Assembly (NCBI RefSeq): GCF_026230105.1
Contig: NC_079486.1
Coordinates: forward strand, 8,060,001 to 8,124,000
Reading direction: 5' to 3'
Origin: Diorhabda sublineata
Lineage: Eukaryota > Arthropoda > Insecta > Coleoptera > Chrysomelidae
Length of the DNA: 64,000 nt
This document shows, piece after piece, positions 56,102-64,000 of the stretch. The notes beneath the pieces were generated by a model that had not been told where the DNA came from, did no database searches, and saw only the letters and a program-made list of their open reading frames with translations. Every line of letters begins with the position of its first letter. Positions within the stretch are counted from its first letter, which is position 1. Made by a program: the position numbers and the translations under genes.

Positions 56102-58140
56102 CTAGGGTTCTTTTTTGCTTGAAACGCCGGTTAGAGAGAAAACACTTTTATTACAGAATTTGTGCTTCGCCGTAGGATGGAGTAGAGCGATAATCTCGTG
56201 ATCTCCGATTTTAACAACGTCATATTTATCATTTTCTTTAACCTTAACAATTTCGTGAGGATCAAAAAATTTTCTCTTCAATTTTGGATCAGTTGTATAT
56301 ACTTCAAAGGGTGTGGTACTTATGCTTCGCTGATAGGTGGTATTCGAGGCAGTGTTTACTTTGTCAACGTATTTATACCACTTTCCTGGCTCTTCCACTC
56401 TGAGTTTTGTTGAGACTGGTATAAGGGTCCTATTTACCCTTTCCACTTCTCCATTACCTCGTGGGACTCCACAAATTGTTAACATATGTTTAATATTTTC
56501 TTCTCGGCAATTTTTCAGAACGGAACGCGGATCCTCTGTCAGATATTATCCTTGACGGGCTTCCCAATATTTTATACTAAGACACCAAATCACTTCTTTC
56601 GTCGTGCTTGATTATGTTGATTTTAGGATGAAGCATTCCTTCTTTCTTTCCTACAGGACGAGGTGATATATTTTACGCTATTTTTCAAGACATGATGTCA
56701 CTTCTTTCGTCGTGGTTTATTTTGTTGGGTAAAGCCACACAAATTTGGGAAAGTCATCAACTACCACAGAAATGTGCTGATAATTTTTTTTTGTTGATTT
56801 CATTGGTCCTAATTGGTCGACGTGATACGTCTCTAGCGGACCTTCTAGCTTTTGTATAGGATGAAGCATTCATTCTTTCTTTCCTTCTTTTTTATTCTAT
56901 AATATAAGGTATACCTACCGTTATTTTTAATCGATTCTATTTTGTCTTTTAGTCTTGGTATGTAAAATTCCTTGTTTATTACTTCTGTTTTTTTCTTTCA
57001 AAAATTTCCTCTCTCGTGGGCTTTTATTATTATTTTTTAAGCCTGCATGTTCTTTGGAATGACAAGTAATTTTAAACCGTTATCGTATTTATACAATATA
57101 TCATGCTCCAAATAAAAATCTTCATACTCTTCTGTAGTCAAAATCCTTTTTATCGCAATCTGTGTACCTCGTCTATACTCAATTTCATACTGTTCTAGCA
57201 TCAGGGCCCATCGTGTAACTCTTGTTGTAAGGTCCCTTTTTTCCCTGGTTTTTATGAATGCATTACATTCTGTAACTATTTTAAATTTCTTTCCTAGCAA
57301 GTAGATTCTGAATTTCTTCACACTTTTAATAATGGCGAGTACTTCGAGCTCATAGCTTGTATACTTCATCACTGCAGGGGTCGTCTTTCTACTCATGTAG
57401 TATATCGGGTGAAGCTTCGAATTGTCACTAGATCGCTGCTAAAAGAATGCTCAATAACCATGTATAGTTGCATATTCCATATTCTGCAGCTGTCTTTAAT
57501 AAAAGTTTCAGTCTTTTTATCCCCTCTTCTTCGTTCGCACTAAAGATGAGCAGTCAACTCCCTGAAGACATGATCGATGAATCATTGGAAAACTGCTGGA
57601 CTACTGCACATTCCAAATGGACATTCCTTAAACTCGTACTGACCAATCGGCGTTACAAAAGAAGAATATTTTGGGCTGCTTGCTTCAACAGGTACATGAA
57701 TAAATCCATTTTCCAAATCAAGGGTGCTGATTATCCTTGCTCCCTGTAAGCTGTCTAGTACATCTTCAACGAAGGGAAGTGGAAATCTATCGCGTATTAT
57801 ATTTTTGTTTAAATTGCGATAATCGAAACAAATTCTGGTTCGGCCATTCTTTTTTCTCACTAGTACAATAGGACTAGCGAAATCCGAACAACTCGGTTTG
57901 ATTATTCCATCTTTTAACCATTCCCCATTCCTCTATCTGTCTATCTACTTCTTCTTTTTCGTGTGCCGATAGTCTTCTTGGTCGCTGATGAATCGGTTCT
58001 TCGCTATTCAGTACAATTTTCACCACAATATTCGTTGTCTTCTCTTTGAATGGTTGGTAGTTTTCTATTAATTTCTTCCTCCCTATTGAACCACGGAAAA
58101 GCACGTAGAGCCTAACGAGTTCTCCTCGGTTCGCAATCAT
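56102..58140 (-). pseudogene. Ty3/gypsy pol fragment, copy 2
   Basis: Same fragment as 38459-40560. Here the RT segment 57582-57860 is open through STLDLENGFIHVPVEASSP and CPFGMCSSPAVFQ, and the integrase end (56102-56485: VPRGNGEVERVNRTLIP, PFEVYTTDPKLKRKFFDPHE) runs further than in copy 1. A 9-bp duplication-like insertion interrupts the EEWLKDGI region. The DNA between RT and RNase H is deleted, taking the HMDD box with it. Confidence 0.8.
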
Positions 58141-58499
58141 TAGAAAAACAAATGTAAAACTTTTATAACTTTGAGTTTTTCATGCTTAATGTTGTGAACA
58201 ATTCTACTTACAGAACTTAACGATGTCATTTGAAATTTGAAAAAAAATAGAAGAAAATAACTCTTTGTCTTTCGTTTAAAAATTAATACTGTACCTTTCT
58301 ACTCAGAAAACAAATATACTATATAAAAAAATATCTCGTTTTTACAGCGAAGGAAAAACCAAATTTCCCTAAAAAATGTCAGTAACAATCAATATTCACC
58401 TTAGCTACAGAAAATATTTTGTAATTCAGGTAAACTAATTGAATTTCGATAATTATAGTTTGTACAAATGTATTCTGCTCTTTTGTTTTAAATAAGTAT

Positions 58500-58680
58500 T
58501 GTTAGAATGTATCTAAAAAAAATTTGCAGTCCTCCGCCACTGATCACTAGTTCGTGGACTTCGAATAATAAAAGGAAAAATACTTCTCACATCAGGCTTC
58601 CTCCAATCGCAATCAACCAGAATATAAGGATACAGAAAAAAATAAAGAAGTAGCAGAATAAATAATAAATGAAATGTTCA
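58500..58680 (+). pseudogene. Gene G remnant, copy 3
   Basis: Starts at the same tttgcag acceptor-like site; coding text is reduced to fragments as in copy 2 (shared aataataaaaggaaa and deletion), then joins the 3' flank of gene G (gatccgggtatttaaattt). Confidence 0.55.
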
Positions 58681-60124
58681 ATAACCGTCGATCAGATCCG
58701 GGTATTTAAATTTCCATAGATAGTGAATATTAATATCATTATATTTGTAATTTGGATTGTAAACTAAAGTGAATTTGACTCATATTTTGGATTGATTGAT
58801 GTCTTATACCTTGTTATTTTCAAACTAAAACTATTTAGATGATGTATCTGTTTGCCATTGAATAGGAGAATTTTTCAGAAAATGGGAAAGTTTTGAAATT
58901 AAGAAAATTTACCTCACACACAGACGCTAAGTATCCATAGGTTTCTACAAGATTTTTGCCAACAAAAACCGTTTTGCAGATTGCACCTCAATTAAGCTTA
59001 TTCCAATTATTAAATGGTGGTTTCATGTTGTGTCCAAAACGTATTATATAGAAGATGAAATTATAGATGCAACTGGGAGTTGTTTCGGCCAAGGAAATTT
59101 CACAGTATATCTAGCTTCAGAATTCGCGCTGAAGTAAATCGAGTGGAATAATTAAGAAAGTCCAAACCAGAATTTCCAAGATTTAACCTCTTGCAGTATA
59201 CAGCAACTGTCCATATCTCTGATTGAATTGAGCCAGGTAAATAAAGTTCAAAGACACTGTGTGAAACAAGGTGTATAGAAATGCTCGAAGCCGTGTTGAC
59301 CTTAATGAAACAGCTTTCCTGCACTTTATTCTATCGTAAGAGTTTTCATTCAGTGTCTTAGTTCTATCTGTCTGGTAAAAATTAAAAATCAAGTACTAGT
59401 CTCCCGATTTTGCCAGATTGATTATCACATTTTCCCAGTCGAAATTTCGTCAATATACTATCACTCTTCTATTATGATAAATATTAATTTTAGAAAATAC
59501 AAGTATAATACAACAACCAAATTTTTTGTAATTATTTAGTAATTATTCACCAACTGCTGTTTCTATTCTTTTCAAGATACGCAACAATATTCTACCCTTA
59601 TTGTGGCGGAAAAAAATGTTGAGAATCTTTGATTTGTGCATCGAAATTACGCGAAAAAAATTGCTATTTTCAAGTTGTTTTATTGAAAAATAAATAAAAT
59701 TGATTAGCTTGGACATAGGAAAAATTATCGGCTTGAAAGATGAATGAATTTAATCATATTTATGGAATTTTTGTGCCAAATGGAATTGGGCATCAAATTG
59801 ACGGAAAGGGGCATAAACATTTATGACGCTTTAAGACGATATAATTGAATTTTTTTTGGAAATCTGAGGAAAAGGCATGAAAATGAATAAATTTGGCATA
59901 AATATTGATTTGCAACTCCGCCTAGGGTGGTTGATGGGTGGATTGAGTAGGCCATTGACTATCAGCCGCTTCCAAGCCCGGATAAAGGAGGAGGGTTAAG
60001 GGGTGAGGCCAGTAACTTGCCCCTCGTAAAAAGATAAAACACTCACAGAACTATCACGTTAGCCTCGGAAACTGGACGGAGCATTGACGACGACACGGCA
60101 CGAAAACGGAAAAAACGAGTATGG

Positions 60125-60826
60125 AAAGAAAACATAGTAAGACTCGGAAGTTGGAACATTACATCATGGAGCAACAAAGACTATGAGGTGGTCGTAGAAA
60201 TAGAGAAAAACAAAATAGATTTCTGCGCATTTTCAGAGACCAAGAAGAAAGGCAATGGCAGTCAAAGGTACCAAAACTACATACTGCTTTATAGTGGAGT
60301 CGACAAGAACTTGCGAGCACGGGGAGGAGTAGGGTTACTAGTGAATAAAAAATTTGAAAAAGATATTAAGGAAGTACAGTATATAAGTCATAGCATCATA
60401 CAGATAACAGTAGAGCTGGCCGACGAATGTACACACCTACTAAGTATATATGCACCTGATGTAAGCAAACCGAAAGAAGAAAGGGAAGCTTTTTTTGATG
60501 CCTTGCAAGCTATACCCAGTATAGACAAAGTGTTTATTATGGGCGACTTCAACTCAAGAATTGGGAACACAGTTATCCCAGGAATCATGCATAGTTTCAA
60601 CGAAGGAGCAGTGAATGATAACAGAGATATATTGATAGATGTATGCGCCCTCAACGAATTACGTATCAACAACACATATTTTGATCATAAGGAACAACAA
60701 GAGTACACATTCGCTAACAGGAAAAGCCAAAAATCAACTATTGACTTCATAATTACAAACAGGAAAGTCCACCCCTCCCAGATACTTGACGTACGGGTAT
60801 TAACATCGGCACCCAACACGGTTTAG
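60125..60826 (+). CDS. LINE3 endonuclease domain
   Basis: RLGSWNITSW precedes, then IDFCAFSETKKKGNGSQRYQ, RGGVGLLVNKKFEKD, LLSIYAPDVSKPKEE, MGDFNSRIGN (catalytic GDFN intact) and STIDFIITNRKVHPS. The frame ends at 60826 just where a SDHR/NHH box is expected (ISTQHG), and a second frame opens at 60829. Confidence 0.85.
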   Translation, partial: KENIVRLGSWNITSWSNKDYEVVVEIEKNKIDFCAFSETKKKGNGSQRYQNYILLYSGVDKNLRARGGVGLLVNKKFEKDIKEVQYISHSIIQITVELADECTHLLSIYAPDVSKPKEEREAFFDALQAIPSIDKVFIMGDFNSRIGNTVIPGIMHSFNEGAVNDNRDILIDVCALNELRINNTYFDHKEQQEYTFANRKSQKSTIDFIITNRKVHPSQILDVRVLTSAPNTV

Positions 60827-60828
60827 TA

Positions 60829-61983
60829 TTGTGTAAATACCGCGTATCCCACATAATAAAGAAAAGAAAAACATCCAACTACGTATCGAAATTCAATATA
60901 GAGTCGCTTAAGGATGAAAGCATTAAATACCTCTATCAAAACAGACTCCGCGAAAAAATTGTCCAAAACCCTATAAAAGAAACCGACAACGTAGAAGCCG
61001 CCTGGGAGAAACTAAAGAATAACATAAAGAACAGCGCAAAGGAATCCCTAGGAGAAAGAACAATAGACACGAATAGAACACAGAATAAACCCTGGTTCAC
61101 TCTAGAAATTAAGGAACTGGCAAATGAAAAAAAGAAAGCGTACATAAAATACATTACCAATAGAACACAGGAAGAATACGAAGCCTATAAAAGAGTGAGG
61201 AATAGAACAACCAACACAATAAAAGAACTGAAAAAAACATACTGGGAAAATTTCTCAGTGGAAATGGAACATGATTTGTCCGGAGGCCAGAAAAAAATAT
61301 GGAACATGATACGAAAAAGGAAGAAACCAATCAACGAGGAGGTAGTGATAAATGTTATAAATCAGGAAACATGGGCAGCACATTTTGAGATCCTATATGA
61401 AAACAACGGAAGCAAGGACGAAGAAGTCGCAAACCCGCCCTCCCCAAACGAACAGGAAGAAACCATCACATTAGAAGAAGTACAAACAACCATAAAGAAA
61501 CTAAAGAATAGAAAATCACCAGGTACAGACAATATCCCAAATGAACTACTGAAGAACGGGGGCCCAGAAATCGAAAAAGAATTAATAAAACTGTACAATA
61601 AAATAGAAAGAACTGGAGTAATACCCGAAGAATGGAGAACTAGTATAACTATACCTATATACAAGAAAGGTTTAAAATCAGATCCGAAGAATTACAGAGG
61701 CATAACGCTACTTAGTAGTGTGTTAAAGTTATTTACCAAGATACTTGCAAATAAGATAACTGCTAAGGTAAGCATCTCAGAAGAGCAACAAGGCTTCCGC
61801 CTAAACAGATCCACTATAGACGCAATATTTATATTACGCCAGTTGATAGAGAAATCTATAGAATACAATAAACCCATGTACACATGTTTCGTAGATCTAA
61901 AGCAAGCATTCGATAGAGTAAAACTCAACGATGTAATCCACCGACTAGAAGAAGCATTATACAAATCTAGTAAGGCAACTTAA
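60829..61983 (+). CDS. LINE3 linker and first half of reverse transcriptase
   Basis: 384 codons: NIESLKDESIKYLYQNRLRE, KKIWNMIRKRKKPINEE, KLKNRKSPGTDNIPNELLKN, YKKGLKSDPKNYRGITLLSS, GFRLNRSTIDAIFILRQLIE and CFVDLKQAFDRVKLNDVI. The frame shifts after residues RLEEALYK. Confidence 0.85.
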   Translation: MCKYRVSHIIKKRKTSNYVSKFNIESLKDESIKYLYQNRLREKIVQNPIKETDNVEAAWEKLKNNIKNSAKESLGERTIDTNRTQNKPWFTLEIKELANEKKKAYIKYITNRTQEEYEAYKRVRNRTTNTIKELKKTYWENFSVEMEHDLSGGQKKIWNMIRKRKKPINEEVVINVINQETWAAHFEILYENNGSKDEEVANPPSPNEQEETITLEEVQTTIKKLKNRKSPGTDNIPNELLKNGGPEIEKELIKLYNKIERTGVIPEEWRTSITIPIYKKGLKSDPKNYRGITLLSSVLKLFTKILANKITAKVSISEEQQGFRLNRSTIDAIFILRQLIEKSIEYNKPMYTCFVDLKQAFDRVKLNDVIHRLEEALYKSSKAT

Positions 61984-62780
61984 CATAAACACCAAAACAA
62001 GAATAAAAACAGACTGTGGGCTAACAAGAGAACTCAAAGTCTCATCCGGCATAAGACAGGGAGATAGCCTCAGCCCATGCCTTTTCAACGTAATAATGGA
62101 CCAAATAATTGAGAGCGAAAGACGATCTACAACGCCTCCTTCATAAATTTAACCTGACGGCACAGATACTTAACATGCAAATCTCATGCGAGAAAACACA
62201 AAGCATGGTAATATCCAAAGACCCAATAAGATGCAAGTTGGTAGTAAATGATCGCATTATAGAGCAAGTAATGAATTTCAACTACTTAGGCGTAGAAACA
62301 ACGAGCAGTAGAAACATAACGGACGAGGTAGATAAGCAGATCAAGAAAGCAGCTAGAATATCGGGATATTTACGGGACATTATATGGAGAAAGAAATATT
62401 AGAGCATAGAAAGTAAGACGCGAATCTACAAGACCTGTATCAGACCCATACTAACCTATGCCGCAGAAACAAGGGCAGACACAACACAAACAAAGAGAAA
62501 AATGACAACAGCAGAGATGAAGATATTACGAACAATAAAGGGTACCACACTCCACGATAGAATACCCAACACAGATACCTTAAGAGAACTGGGAGTACAA
62601 GATGTCGTTAGATGGGTAAGAGCAAGACGCCGACAATGGAGAGACCATGTAGAACGAATGGCTCCAGAACGGATTGCCAAATGGGCCAAAACACAGAAAC
62701 CAGACACAAGACGCCCAATTGGTAGGCCCCCAAAACGCTGGTACGATAGCTGGACATCGGCGTCACAAGAGGGCAGATGA
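61984..62780 (+). pseudogene. LINE3 second half of reverse transcriptase, catalytic box deleted
   Basis: SSGIRQGDSLSPCLFNVIMD is followed within a few codons by DDLQRLLHKFNLTAQ. Compared with LINE1, about 35 residues including the YADD box are missing near 62112. Later parts (FNYLGVETTSSRN; SGYLRDIIWRKKY with a stop; RPIGRPPKRWYDSW) are as in LINE1. Inactive. Confidence 0.85.
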
Positions 62781-64000
62781 CAGACCTGACAGGACCTCGT
62801 CCTACTACAAGAAGAAGAAGAAGAAGAAGATAATGATTTGCATAAAACTAATGAAAAAATAGGATTTTTCAACAAACTTTATTGAAAAAATAAGGAAATT
62901 GTTATCAAAAATTAGAACGGTAATTTGCATTCCGACAGAAAATTCCTTTAAAAATCACGGCATTGCCATTCAAAAGTATCTTTCTGCTATTCTCCTTATA
63001 CTTCGTCCACGTTCTCTTTTTTATCCTCCTCTACTTCTTGCTTCTCTTCTTCTTCTTCTTGTTCTTCGTAGTCTTCGTTTGATTGTGACAGTGACAAATT
63101 GACAAGTATAAAAGAAACATTAAGAAAACAAATGGCAATACCAATACTGACAACTCCACATCAGATAATACTTCGAATGGCTAATGAAAATGCTTATAGA
63201 AAACAAAATTGTTAAAGTGAATCGAATAATAGAGGTAAATATTTAAATACAATAAATATATGTAAAAACTTATGGTATACATGTTGATTGGTTGACTGTA
63301 CAAAGAATCGACACTGAGGACATACACACAGCTGCCCAAAATTTGTTAAATGAACATATCACGAAAGTAAAAGAAGATAAGAGAATACTTACATCGAGAA
63401 ATCCAAGACATGTACTACTACTTTTACCACACTTACTATTACACTGTCTGACGCCTGTTTCGATGTTCTCCGTTAGTCTCTATTGTTTTGTACAAAACAA
63501 AAAAATATTACGAGTATAATTTGATTTAAGATCGTCAGTTGATTGAATTAGTAAACTCACTAAAGGCATTGAACAAAATATGTAATTTGATCCATTTGGA
63601 CTATTTCTTGAAAGAAAGACTATCATTACTCAGACTGAATTAGAACAACTTCCAAATTCAGTGGTAAGCTCAATAATTACTCATCTTGTACTGGATACTG
63701 TGGACAATTTGAATTTTGGTATCTCTTAAATGAATCGAGTAGATAAACTCAAATATTTGAGATCCCTTAAATCCTTTTCCGCTGTAACTCCTTCATTGTA
63801 TCGAAGTCGAACAACATTACTAAATAATTAAACCATACGATAGGATTGGGAGGTATAAAAAGATTTTCATAGGTGGTGGGATGATAAAAAAATGTTTTTA
63901 AGAATTTAAATTTTAAAAATCTGTCCCCACTTTCATGAATAAATTCAAGGCATTTTTTTTGTAAATTAGTTTTTCCTTGTCCTTGCAAAATGAAGTACCC

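Larger units (their letters stand above)
55082..58700. repeat. Segmental duplication DR2, copy 2
   Basis: Partner of 37389-41035. Preceded by continuous block A sequence, whereas copy 1 begins at the LINE2 tail, so this copy shows the older arrangement. Confidence 0.85.
59915..62833 (+). mobile_element. RTE-like LINE inserted in block A (LINE3)
   Basis: Same family as LINE1: similar 5' end (actccgcc..., aagcccggataaa) and a (AAG)n tail (62806-62830). Flanked by TGATTTGCA at 59906-59914 and 62834-62842; copies at 18.2 and 46.36 kb show this sequence once, uninterrupted. Confidence 0.9.
58681..64000 (+). repeat. Block A, plus-strand copy 4, carrying LINE3
   Basis: Continues to the window end. 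Contains the open exon-like stretch LIPIIKWWFHVVSKTYYIED / GSCFGQGNFTVYLASEF at 58950-59140 (same as 17.0 kb), a part of the 45.4 kb minus frame (59100-59392), and after the LINE the LHSDKL, KRILTSRN and ITQTELEQLPNSVVSSIITH regions. Confidence 0.85.

Noticed and set aside
1..64000. tRNA, rRNA or snRNA genes
   Set aside because: No cloverleaf-type or conserved rRNA stretches recognised by eye; the tRNA-like text near 10225 is the gypsy primer-binding site.

Overview
This is AT-rich nuclear DNA of an animal, most likely an insect. There are no operons, tRNAs or rRNAs. Candidate introns are very short (52 and 81 bp) and the transposon families (mariner, DUF4817-type mariners, piggyBac, hAT, Penelope, RTE-like LINEs, Ty3/gypsy, BEL/Pao) are those of arthropod genomes. 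I cannot fix the order. Almost nothing looks like a conserved single-copy gene.

Layout. 1-6.0 kb is a graveyard of nested fragments: Penelope-like RT, an RTE-like LINE, mariners and hAT. 6.04-10.43 kb is a nearly complete Ty3/gypsy element with 188-bp LTRs, killed by a frameshift and three in-frame stops. From about 10.8 kb to the end the window is a mosaic of a few blocks repeated in both orientations. I call them A (13.6-14.8 inverted, 16.9-20.0, 23.3-24.0 inverted, 33.8-34.2, 41.0-42.7, 45.2-49.3, 54.6-55.3, 58.7-64 kb), B/C/D (small ORFs at 12.3-13.6 inverted and 42.7-44.1 kb), E (10.8-12.2 inverted, 25.8-26.3, 44.1-45.2 kb), F (20.7-22.1 and 24.3-25.8 kb) and Z (an exon coding a cysteine-rich ARL14EP-like domain: 20.2, 22.7, 24.0 partial, 49.5 kb). 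A further block carrying a mariner plus a gypsy pol fragment is duplicated at 37.4-41 and 55.1-58.7 kb. Only the 22.5-23.2 kb Z copy has a clean reading frame; a two-exon model fits it.

Inserted into the mosaic are a RTE-like LINE with 11-bp target duplications (27.8-30.85 kb), an intact 1023-codon LINE (34.17-37.39 kb), a piggyBac remnant with exact TTAA ends (47.84-49.04 kb), a BEL/Pao fragment (50.2-53.5 kb) and another LINE (59.9-62.8 kb). Because sibling block copies lack these insertions, several empty sites can be read directly. A GC-rich 50-bp minisatellite (14.77-15.27 kb) with CTCF-like cores lies between two inverted arms.

How it fits together: the window resembles ampliconic sequence (sex chromosome, B chromosome or pericentromere) in which a lineage-specific gene family has been amplified, inverted and mostly pseudogenised. 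The gene family and the inverted architecture, which could produce hairpin or piRNA precursors, are the part most worth following up. That interpretation is inference; repeats, insertion junctions and reading frames are seen in the sequence.
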